A DNA stretch of 64,000 nucleotides, from assembly GCF_965227735.1 (NCBI RefSeq), contig NZ_OZ245776.1:5518001-5582000 (forward strand), given 5' to 3'. The notes under the pieces were generated by a model. The model was not told the origin of the DNA, did not search any database, and worked only from the letters and a program-made list of their open reading frames with translations. Every line of letters starts with the position of its first letter. Position 1 is the stretch's first letter. Origin of the DNA: Larkinella sp965227735 (GTDB lineage: Bacteria > Bacteroidota > Bacteroidia > Cytophagales > Spirosomataceae). The translations under genes were made by a program, and so were the position numbers. Below, piece after piece: positions 33,135 to 41,107 of this stretch.

Positions 33135-34178
33135 TCAGACCGGTTTTTGGGCCTCCAGTTCAGTGATGTGGTTGATAAACTTGTTGGCAATCTGCTCGAA
33201 TCCGGCGCTGTTGGGGTGCAGTTCGTCCAGCCACTGATCGGGATGAACGGTGTTGCGAAGGTCGATGTAAGAGACGTTGGGGAAGTGGGCGGCTTCGGAT
33301 TTTAAACGCTTGTTAAATGTATCGATGACGAAGCGAAAAAGGTTTTTCTGCTCCTGCCTGCTGTAAGACTGCACTTCCTGTTTGATGAACCGCCAAAGAG
33401 AATTTTTGGACTCAAACCCGGACGGAATATAATCGTAGCCGTGAATGAGAATTTGGACCGATGGATTGGCCGTCTGCATATCGATAAATGCATTTTTCCA
33501 GCCAGATGCAACGACGTCGAGCGTATGATAAAATTCGTTAGTTACGAAGCCGTCCGGATCTTTTAGATACCGCTCAAAACCGTCCGGATTGGCATTTAGA
33601 TATTTTCTCCGTAAACCCATCATTGCGGTCTGGGATGAATTACTTGTGTCGATGGTACTAAACAAGCGCATGCTGACGAGCAGAAAATCCGCCCGGCTTT
33701 CCTGAATGACCTCCCAATACGGTTGTTGAGCCGCGTTATTGTGCTGTATCGGAACAGAACGAACCGCATAGACTTTTGACAACTGATCGGCAATCCCGGT
33801 TTCGGTCGGATGCTGAAACCACGAATCGCCTATTGCAACGATGCGGGGGCGGTCGGGAAACCGGCGCACCATGCGGTCGTATCGCCGGTCACGCAGTTGC
33901 TGGGCGGCTACCGAGGCCAGTTCTGCGGGTGATTCGGTAAGAAATCGATGCGGTTCATCGGTACGAAGAATGATTTGGGGTTTCAACTGGTAAACGGTTT
34001 GCAAGTCCCGGTCAACAATTCCATCAAAATACAGACCGAGGGCAAACTCCGCCGTCGACAGGTCTGAGAGCATGTTCTTGAGGTGTTCTCCGCTGATGGT
34101 ATTAAACTCCGGGTTTTCTTCCTGAAAGGTGAAGAGTTGCGTGGCCCATCCGGTTTCATCAAAGATTTGTGCGGCCAT
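33135..34178 (-). CDS. Degenerate SGNH hydrolase-fold protein (split half of a caspase-SGNH paralogue)
   Basis: A 347-residue protein colinear with residues about 655-990 of the caspase-SGNH fusion at 41053-44112: shared landmarks include GWATQ versus GWTTQ, FALGLYFD versus FALGIYFD, YQLKPQI versus YQLKPDI, and GDSWFQHP. Ser119 (GDSW) and the Asp/His of DELHPNSAG remain, but the block II Gly (Gly795 of the fusion) aligns with His146 and the block III Asn (Asn826) with Phe173, so the oxyanion hole is lost and catalysis is doubtful. It is the last gene of the island, 54 bases after the pseudo-caspase gene. I infer a regulatory or binding role. Confidence 0.75.
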   Translation of the reverse strand: MAAQIFDETGWATQLFTFQEENPEFNTISGEHLKNMLSDLSTAEFALGLYFDGIVDRDLQTVYQLKPQIILRTDEPHRFLTESPAELASVAAQQLRDRRYDRMVRRFPDRPRIVAIGDSWFQHPTETGIADQLSKVYAVRSVPIQHNNAAQQPYWEVIQESRADFLLVSMRLFSTIDTSNSSQTAMMGLRRKYLNANPDGFERYLKDPDGFVTNEFYHTLDVVASGWKNAFIDMQTANPSVQILIHGYDYIPSGFESKNSLWRFIKQEVQSYSRQEQKNLFRFVIDTFNKRLKSEAAHFPNVSYIDLRNTVHPDQWLDELHPNSAGFEQIANKFINHITELEAQKPV

Positions 34179-34232
34179 AAATTGTAGGATGGTTGCTTTT
34201 AAAACGGTTGATCAAACACACACGTTGTTTTG

Positions 34233-36857
34233 CTAGCGTGGTATATCCGGATTTTTTGGTTCGGACAGCGCCGGTAGAGCGAGCGATTTTAGTTCAAATG
34301 GCTCATCACTGACCAGCAAATTAAAGTATTCCGGACGCGATGGCCAATTGTACGTTTTTTCAGTTTTAGAAAGCTTGAATGAAATAAAATTGCTGTCTTT
34401 AAAGCTTAAGTACAACGAATTGCCCGGTTTTACTAAATAGACTTCCGGATTCAAAAATTCGGTAATGGATTCGAAGGCTGATGATAGAAACAGAACCGCA
34501 CAGTAGAGTGCGGTTTTAGTAGTTTTCGGGTTGGTAATTTTTACCTGGATTGAACTTTCCCAGTTGCCGTTGAGCTGCTTTTCATAGCCAATCGGAAACG
34601 TATTTCCCGCGGGCATAATCTCCACGGACTGGCCATTTGCCCCAATCCGGAAGCATTCAACCGCCAGTTGGTTTTTCATCGTTTCCAACGTGTTTCTTTC
34701 GGTTCTGCCCAGGTTTTTCAGGAATTCCCAATGCGAAATATGCCGTAAATCGTTCGCCAAATGATCGAAGGCATTTGCCGAAAGGATACTGATTGGCTCC
34801 GCAAGCGGGCGGAAGGGATCGTTGGGGTAGGTGAGGTAATAGCGCCCGTTCCGAATCTGGACGACGTACTGTGCCTGTGATTCCTGCTCGACGGCAACCA
34901 GATAATTTTGCGGTTCTCCAAACAAATGGGAGAAGATGTTCTGAAAATCCTCCGGAATTCCGTCCGCATTCAAAATGTAAACTGGAAGAAGTTGCCGGGT
35001 CAGCCCTTTGACATAGGCGGTTTGTTTTTCCCGGTAATCCCAGTCCTGCGTTACTTCATCATTTAAATAGACCTGCGTATAATCCGCGCCAATGCGATCA
35101 ATCAGCACCGGGTACTTTTTACCCCTGTTTCCAATTACAAAAATAAGACTATAGTCCTGACTCATTCCGTGGATGGCACCCAGATTCAATCGCCAGCCAT
35201 TGGCATACGCCAACTTGCCAAAAGCCGATTTGATGGCGGTTTTCGGTTTATGCAGAAACGGTTTGGCAAGCAACGCCGGATCGGTACTGGAAAGTTCGGG
35301 CAAAACCTCATGCGGCTCGGTGAGTTTTTGTATCTCTTCCCGCATTCTGGCATAACTGATGTCGCCGGTAAATTTCTCCAGAACGTTTAGCAAAGCAGTG
35401 CAAAATACGTTCTCGTTCAAAATGTCCCGGGTTCGTTCGCTTGATTTAGAACTACTCAGATGCACGTGCGGACCAATCGGTAAAAGGCTGGTTTCGCCCC
35501 GCACCGCCAGTTCAATGGGGTTGATGCGACTTCTGAAAATGAAATTATCCCATCGGCGGGGCGCAAAAATTGTTGGGGCTGAAAGTACTTGGGAAAAAGG
35601 GTCGGCCGACCGGGCCGAATCCGGCGGAAACGGATTGGTATAAATCGTTATAATATGCGGTTTTCTTCTCGAAAGCTCGTGGATCAGGTAGCGGATTTCT
35701 TTGTCAGACAAGAGAAAGTCGTCACGTTTCGAATCCGCAAAATACGTCGCCAGACACGCCAGAATGCCTTGAGGTGTCTCTTTCCAAACCTTTGGGTCCG
35801 CGTGTTCATAAACCGTGTAACCGGAAAAATAGAACAAAACCGTGTCGTTCTCACCGGCATCACCCAGGTGTCCCCAGAATTGGCGGATAATTGCGGCTTT
35901 GGTGGCGTCTTCGTTGGTCAGGGTTTTGATATGCAGGTCGAACGCGTCGTCCCAGTTCAGATACGTTTCCAGCTTGCGAAGATCGCCCACCCGGTTGCGG
36001 GAGACCGAGAAGTCGTTGTCGTACTCGAAGCCCAGCCCCGGGCGGTATTGATCAATTGCCACCAGCAACGCAAATAACTTCGGTTTTACAACTTCTTTTG
36101 GCGGTTCCGGCACGGGGATGAATTTCTCCACGGTTTTCGGCAGCAGGAGCCGGATGGACGACTCCCCGGGTTCGGCCTCGATGCTCAGTCCGGTTTCCAC
36201 GGCCTGCCGGAATTGCTCGCCGATGGTGTGGTCGTCCAGCCGCAGAATTTGCGCTTTCAGCCCTTTCGAAACGTGCAAAAGGCTGTTGAAATTGGGATCG
36301 TGGCTCACCAGTAACTCGAGCAGATTCCGCATCCGGAGCTGTTCCGGCTGGTTTTTGTCTTTTACAAACGCGTCCAGTTTTTCGGAAACCGCCCGGACCG
36401 TTTCTTCCGGGTTCAGGGTCGCGTCGGCCACCAAGCTCTGGGCTTCCCAAAACGTCGCCGAATACCGGTTGTCGTCCTGTTGGGTGGCAAAAGCAATGTA
36501 TTTTTTCTGAAAATGCGCCAGTTCGGTGAGCCGCTGCGGTCCGAACCGGGTATCCCGGCGGAGTTGGTCGAGCAAATATGCCCGCACATCGGGGTCCAGC
36601 TCGAAGGTTTCCGGCGACGTTTCGCGCCAGGCCGGCCACAGCAATACATCCGAAACCGCAATCCGGTCGATTTGCCGCCCGGTTCCGTCACGGCCCGGAT
36701 AGGTCCTGAAGTTTTCCCAAAGGTGGTAGAGCAAATCGGGCATCATCGCCACGGCAAAGGCCGCGTGGCACGCCAGTACCCACTGGTCTTCGCCGTAGCC
36801 CAGCGACTGGAAGCGCCGGGAAAACCGGTCGACGGATTGGATCGCGTCCTGTGTCAT
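34233..36857 (-). CDS. Pseudo-caspase protein with N-terminal MoxR-system domain
   Basis: An 874-residue protein. Residues 1-125 (LACHAAFAVAMMPDLLYHLW, AVSDVLL, LDPDVRAYLLDQLR) match a domain I remember from MoxR-associated cyanobacterial proteins of the SAV_2336/formylglycine-enzyme type. Residues about 258-560 align with the caspase domain of the fusion at 41053-44112, but the catalytic His of SGHG is Tyr347 (FSGYT) and the Cys of DCCHSG aligns with Pro409. Residues about 580-874 match the fusion's beta-rich middle part (GWRLNLGAIHG, NPEVYLVKPGN, YNWPSRPE). It is a catalytically dead homologue. Sampled rows of its 3' half are near 32-43% GC against about 65% in a 5' row. It starts 12 bases after the vWA stop. 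Confidence 0.78.
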   Translation of the reverse strand: MTQDAIQSVDRFSRRFQSLGYGEDQWVLACHAAFAVAMMPDLLYHLWENFRTYPGRDGTGRQIDRIAVSDVLLWPAWRETSPETFELDPDVRAYLLDQLRRDTRFGPQRLTELAHFQKKYIAFATQQDDNRYSATFWEAQSLVADATLNPEETVRAVSEKLDAFVKDKNQPEQLRMRNLLELLVSHDPNFNSLLHVSKGLKAQILRLDDHTIGEQFRQAVETGLSIEAEPGESSIRLLLPKTVEKFIPVPEPPKEVVKPKLFALLVAIDQYRPGLGFEYDNDFSVSRNRVGDLRKLETYLNWDDAFDLHIKTLTNEDATKAAIIRQFWGHLGDAGENDTVLFYFSGYTVYEHADPKVWKETPQGILACLATYFADSKRDDFLLSDKEIRYLIHELSRRKPHIITIYTNPFPPDSARSADPFSQVLSAPTIFAPRRWDNFIFRSRINPIELAVRGETSLLPIGPHVHLSSSKSSERTRDILNENVFCTALLNVLEKFTGDISYARMREEIQKLTEPHEVLPELSSTDPALLAKPFLHKPKTAIKSAFGKLAYANGWRLNLGAIHGMSQDYSLIFVIGNRGKKYPVLIDRIGADYTQVYLNDEVTQDWDYREKQTAYVKGLTRQLLPVYILNADGIPEDFQNIFSHLFGEPQNYLVAVEQESQAQYVVQIRNGRYYLTYPNDPFRPLAEPISILSANAFDHLANDLRHISHWEFLKNLGRTERNTLETMKNQLAVECFRIGANGQSVEIMPAGNTFPIGYEKQLNGNWESSIQVKITNPKTTKTALYCAVLFLSSAFESITEFLNPEVYLVKPGNSLYLSFKDSNFISFKLSKTEKTYNWPSRPEYFNLLVSDEPFELKSLALPALSEPKNPDIPR

Positions 36858-36869
36858 GGTCAGAATCGG

Positions 36870-38006
36870 TTACTGCTTCAGCCGTTTGAATGCATTCGTA
36901 AACTCCTGTTCGTCCACCGCAAACATCGGAACCCGGCGGGCAATCTGGGCCGCCGACGTGCCCCACCAGCGGCTCCGGGGCATGGGATTCAGCCAGACCA
37001 CGTCGAGCCGTTCCAGCCGGTTCAGAAGGTCGGCGGTGTATTCAACGCGTTCGGGCGAGAAAAAACCACGGGCCGCACCGGCGTCGCTGATGATCAGCAA
37101 TTGCGTGTTTGGGGTTGCGTCCACCCACGCGTCCAGATCGATTGGGTCGGCCATGAGCTTGTCGGGATACAAAAAGTAAAGGGGATAATTGCGGAAATAA
37201 TATACCGGCAACTTGGGAAACTGTAGCCGGAGGGATTCGGTCAATTCGTCGCAAAGCCGGTGAAAAGCCACCATCGAACCCTGTTGATCGATCCAGATCG
37301 TGAGCGGAATGCGGTTTTTGAAGCGGTATTGTTGTTCGAACCGATCGAAAAAGCCCCGTTTGCCCACCCGTTTGGCGGTGGCGGCCAGGTCGATCGAAAA
37401 CTCGCGGTTGGCAATAATGTCTTCCCGCAACGTCCGGATCTGCTGCTGCACTTTCCGGCTATCGACCGGCGAATACCGCCCCGGCAAAAACGAGGGCTCC
37501 GGCCGTCGGCCGTCCGCTGACATCGTGTCAGATTGGCTCAGGCTGGCACTGAACCGGAGGTTTACTTCGGTAAATTCCGTTGAGAAAGTCGTTCTGGAAG
37601 TGACGCCGGTTTTTGGAGCGTCCGAAGACGACGCCCGGTTTTCGTTTTCGCCCGAACCAGACCCGGCGGTTTTTTCGGGTTGCGCGCTCGATTCGCCATC
37701 CTCCGGTGAAAAAGGCGCATTGGCGGCACCGGATGGATGACTTTCCGGGGCTGAAACCGGTGCCATCGTCGGTCCGAAATGCTGCTTGAATACCTGGTCA
37801 AACTGATCCGCATCCTGATTCGGTTTGAACAGAACGCCTTTGCAAAGCGCATATAATTCGTCGGAACTGCCCAGCCCGATTCCCCGGCCGAGGGCATTCA
37901 GCAGCGTAAAATAGGTGTCGATGGTAATGCGGTTGTGGTGCTCCGCCCGGTCGATGGATTGCCACTCCCAGAAAAAATCCTGCAAAGGCGTTTCAACCCG
38001 TTCCAT
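36870..38006 (-). CDS. vWA domain protein of the MoxR system
   Basis: A 378-residue protein in three parts. Residues 1-80 are helical (LYALCKGVLFKPNQDADQFDQVF) and resemble the SAV_2336 N-terminal type domain. Residues about 80-175 are a Ser/Pro/Glu-rich linker. Residues about 232-378 form a von Willebrand A domain with a MIDAS-like IDQQGSM (Asp240, Ser244; the first Ser of the usual DxSxS is Gln) and ISDAGAARG near 306-314. vWA proteins serve as metal-dependent adaptors for MoxR ATPases. Its ATG overlaps the MoxR stop by one base (TGATG), so the two are translationally coupled. Confidence 0.82.
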   Translation of the reverse strand: MERVETPLQDFFWEWQSIDRAEHHNRITIDTYFTLLNALGRGIGLGSSDELYALCKGVLFKPNQDADQFDQVFKQHFGPTMAPVSAPESHPSGAANAPFSPEDGESSAQPEKTAGSGSGENENRASSSDAPKTGVTSRTTFSTEFTEVNLRFSASLSQSDTMSADGRRPEPSFLPGRYSPVDSRKVQQQIRTLREDIIANREFSIDLAATAKRVGKRGFFDRFEQQYRFKNRIPLTIWIDQQGSMVAFHRLCDELTESLRLQFPKLPVYYFRNYPLYFLYPDKLMADPIDLDAWVDATPNTQLLIISDAGAARGFFSPERVEYTADLLNRLERLDVVWLNPMPRSRWWGTSAAQIARRVPMFAVDEQEFTNAFKRLKQ

Positions 38007-38980
38007 CAGGTAGCTTCTTGAAATTTCGTCAATGAATTCAGGTGTTTCAGCAAAACCTGCGGAAACGGAACATCCCGCAACGCGCCACCCAGTTCGTTGC
38101 GCTCCGCAATCAATTCGTCAAGAACCGAATCGCCGGTGGGTTGCATGCCGTCGTAAAAGTCGAGCACTCGGTACCAGTCCAGAAACTCGGCGGTCGAAAC
38201 GTTTTTGCCGGTGCTGAATTTATTGGCGGCCATGTACGTGCGAATGGCTAGATACACCGCAACAGCTTTGTCGATCAGCGGCACCTCGACGGGGGCGTTG
38301 CTATAAAACCGGTATTTTACAATCTGGGCGAGCCGTTCCCGGTCGAAAGCCGCAATGTGGTGAAACAGACACCGGCGCAGGAAAGCGTCGGACAAATCGC
38401 GCTCGCCGTTGCTGGTGATGATCACGATGGGGCGGACGGACGCGCGAATCTGCTGGCCCGTCTCCGTAACGGTAAACTCTCCCTTGTCGAGCTCGTTCAG
38501 CAGGTCGTTGGAAAAGTCGATGTCGGCTTTGTCGATTTCGTCGATCAGCAGCACAAAAGGGCGATCGGCCTGTTGGGAATTGACAAAAGCCTGCCCCATT
38601 GGGCCCAGACGAATATAGTTGGTTTTCAATAACTGCTCCCGATCCGCATCGGTCCGGGCAATTTGGGCATCAGCCAGCCGCCGGATGTGGTCATATTCAT
38701 ACAGCCCTTCCTGCGCTTTCGAGGTGGACTTGATGTTCCATTCCCGGTAATAATTTGCAAAGTCGGCGCCATACAATTCGTAGGCTAATGCTTTGGCCAG
38801 CAGCGATTTACCACATCCGGGTTCGCCCATGAGCAACAATGGGCGTTGTAGCATCAAAGCCAGGTTGACGGCTTTTCGCAGGCCAGCATCCGGCAGATAC
38901 GGATGGAGCGTATCGTTTTTTCCGTCGCTGCGGGGAATGGCGACGGGTCTATCGAGGGCAGTTCCCCTGTAGGTGATCAT
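38006..38980 (-). CDS. MoxR-family AAA+ ATPase
   Basis: A 324-residue AAA+ ATPase. Walker A is GEPGCGKS (residues 52-59), Walker B is VLLIDEID (143-150), and the sensor region TSNGERDLSDAFLRRC (189-204) includes the arginine finger candidates. An AAA-lid follows. The form is the one found next to vWA proteins in chaperone-like and conflict systems, where ATP hydrolysis drives remodelling or activation of partner proteins. It starts 4 bases downstream of the CHAT gene and overlaps the vWA gene. Confidence 0.9.
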   Translation of the reverse strand: MITYRGTALDRPVAIPRSDGKNDTLHPYLPDAGLRKAVNLALMLQRPLLLMGEPGCGKSLLAKALAYELYGADFANYYREWNIKSTSKAQEGLYEYDHIRRLADAQIARTDADREQLLKTNYIRLGPMGQAFVNSQQADRPFVLLIDEIDKADIDFSNDLLNELDKGEFTVTETGQQIRASVRPIVIITSNGERDLSDAFLRRCLFHHIAAFDRERLAQIVKYRFYSNAPVEVPLIDKAVAVYLAIRTYMAANKFSTGKNVSTAEFLDWYRVLDFYDGMQPTGDSVLDELIAERNELGGALRDVPFPQVLLKHLNSLTKFQEAT

Positions 38981-38984
38981 GCAG

Positions 38985-40799
38985 CTAAAGTTTTAAGGTA
39001 TATTGGCCAAAAAAATCCTTGTATAAATCGTCATTGCGGTATTCCGAATCGGCAGACCGGGAAATCTGTCCGCAGATTTCGCGCAGCGTCGGCAGAACAT
39101 AATCTTCCTGGAACGTGGTGAAATCGAGCGGATAGCCGACCGGATTGTAGGTACTCCAGTTAATAATGTCCTGCTGTTTTACTTTGCGAACCCCCGGCAG
39201 AATGTGCACATCGGCCCGACCGCTGACCGATTGGCGGTAAATCGGGTCATGATCGCTTTCCCAATCAGTACCGGTCGGCAATAAGGCACACCCTTTGTCG
39301 AGCAGGAAAAGGAGAATTTTCCGGTCGGGTCTTTGCTTGTTTTCACTGGCCAGCAGTTTTTTTAACTCCGCCGTAAATTCGGGCCAGAAACTGCCGATCA
39401 CTTTCTGATTGGCCTGTTCGTAAATCGCGTTTTTAAAAACGATCAGAATGTGTTGCGTCCGGTTTTTTTTGTAGATAAACCGGATAATCTGTTCTTTGGG
39501 CATTTTCCGCGACAGACGGAGGGAATCGGCCAGTTCTTCCCAAATGTTTCCGATGTCGGACAGGGATGTAAAACTGCTGCCGGAAGCCTCGATGGGCAAA
39601 ATCTCGACCGATTCTTTCACTTCAGGCTGAATTTGAAAACTTTCGATCAACCGTTCCTGAAAAATTTCAAGTCCGCAATCCGGGCTTCCCTGCAACACAA
39701 ACGCATCTAAAAACAGTGCATTGAGGGCGTTGATATTCCTGGCGATGTAACTGAACTGGGTCAGGTAATTGATGCGTTTCAGCGTACCCACTAAATTCTT
39801 CTTGTTAAGCGGTGTAACCAGTGCTCTGATCTGATTATTGATATCCCGGTACAAATTTAAAATAGCCGTGGTTTCATCTAGGTCGGTTCCTCCTTTCAGG
39901 TCGTTGAGATCATTTTTTAATTTCCCGATATCGTTTTCATAATCGTCGATAATTCTCCGCTTCATGACCTCGCTGAGTCCCACCGTATTTGCCATCTCCT
40001 GTTTGAGACTTTCTTTTTCCCGGATACTTTCGGCAGTTTCCTGCAATTTTTTCACCCGTTCCAGAATATCGGTCAATTCTTTGGGCACCGGTGTTCCCGT
40101 TGGATCGTGCCGGATCAGTGACCAGTTCCGGGCTTTCTGAATCGTTTCCTGAGTCGATTCGTCGTAAAATAGTCCCCAGGGGCAATTTTGGGCTTTCTGA
40201 ACCGGACTGGTGGCGAATGCGCTGCCCCGGTGAACCTGCGAGGTGTCGAAGCCCATGTCCCGCAGCTTGCCGAGGGCCATGTCGAAGGCCGTCAGCAGCT
40301 TGCAGCCTTTGCTGGTCAGCGCCGAATAGAAGGCCGTTGCAAACAGCGTGGCGGTTTTGTCGCCCACCGGCCTTGCCGTCGCAATCACGGCTTTGACGCC
40401 TTTTTTGAGTAATTCGTTCACAAAACCGTTGGTCGAACAGCCGTTCAAAAAAACCAGATCGGGCTTTTTGCCGCTGAATAACAACCAGAATCGCTCCTCC
40501 GACAGCGCACCGTCGTTGATATCCAGGTAGCTGCCCAGGTGGTCGACATCGGCATGACCGCTGTAATGGAAAACCGTCAGGCCCGAATCACCGCCATCAT
40601 GAATGCGACTCAGGGTGTCGAACAGTTCATCAGTTCCCGTATCGACCGGCGGACAAATGTATTCCAGATAGCCATCCAACAGATGGGGTAAAAAGCTCTT
40701 CCAAATGGCCAGCATTTCATTTCTGAGTGCTGGCAAAGGGTTCGTTCTGGAATTGGAATAAGCTACAAAGACAATGGGTCGCGGCATGGAGAATGGCAA
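38985..40799 (-). CDS. CHAT-domain protease with C-terminal signalling region
   Basis: A 604-residue protein (an ATG at 40787 is an alternative start). Residues 1-230 are a CHAT caspase-like domain with the catalytic His in HYSGHAD (His82) and Cys in VFLNGCSTNG (Cys121). A charged helical region (about 240-330) probably forms a coiled coil. The last 170 residues (RFIYKKNRTQHILIVFKNAIY, SFWPEFTAELKKLL, LLFLLDKGC) resemble inactive-STAND adaptor domains of conflict systems, a weaker call. It is a likely protease effector of the MoxR-vWA unit, active by its visible residues. Confidence 0.82.
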   Translation of the reverse strand: MPFSMPRPIVFVAYSNSRTNPLPALRNEMLAIWKSFLPHLLDGYLEYICPPVDTGTDELFDTLSRIHDGGDSGLTVFHYSGHADVDHLGSYLDINDGALSEERFWLLFSGKKPDLVFLNGCSTNGFVNELLKKGVKAVIATARPVGDKTATLFATAFYSALTSKGCKLLTAFDMALGKLRDMGFDTSQVHRGSAFATSPVQKAQNCPWGLFYDESTQETIQKARNWSLIRHDPTGTPVPKELTDILERVKKLQETAESIREKESLKQEMANTVGLSEVMKRRIIDDYENDIGKLKNDLNDLKGGTDLDETTAILNLYRDINNQIRALVTPLNKKNLVGTLKRINYLTQFSYIARNINALNALFLDAFVLQGSPDCGLEIFQERLIESFQIQPEVKESVEILPIEASGSSFTSLSDIGNIWEELADSLRLSRKMPKEQIIRFIYKKNRTQHILIVFKNAIYEQANQKVIGSFWPEFTAELKKLLASENKQRPDRKILLFLLDKGCALLPTGTDWESDHDPIYRQSVSGRADVHILPGVRKVKQQDIINWSTYNPVGYPLDFTTFQEDYVLPTLREICGQISRSADSEYRNDDLYKDFFGQYTLKL

Positions 40800-40873
40800 A
40801 AGAACGTAAGAAAATCCCCGATCAGGGCCGCGCTTGTAGCCGTGACCCTGATCGGAACGATCGTTTATTCAAT

Positions 40874-41107
40874 TTACACTTTTTCCCTTTTCAATAACAC
40901 CGGAATCGTGGCCTGTCGGTTGTCTTCCAGGCCCATCCCGGCAACGGCCAGTTCATAGGCATCCACAATCGACAGCCCCGAACCCAGGGCCCGGTAAAAC
41001 GTCGCCGAAAACGCAATGGCGGCTTCGTCGCCAATCGAACGTTGCATCCCGATCACGTACGGAATGTGTTCGCCGATGGCCCGGGCCTGCGTTTCGGAGT
41101 AACAGGC
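40874..41107 (-). pseudogene. CHAT domain C-terminal remnant, out of frame with the caspase-SGNH gene
   Basis: A frame ending at 40874 encodes the last part of a CHAT domain different from the neighbouring one: ACYSETQARAIGEHIPY (the Cys codon at 41102-41104 is the catalytic position) continuing into VIGMQRSIGDEAAIAFSATF, ending VLLKREKV. The expected preceding LN and the His half are absent; upstream in this frame the sequence turns into Pro-Glu repeats. A GTG at 41056 could start a 60-residue product. The last 18 codons of the caspase-SGNH gene are this same DNA read in another frame, so the CHAT gene lost its front half at a junction near 41108. Confidence 0.7.
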
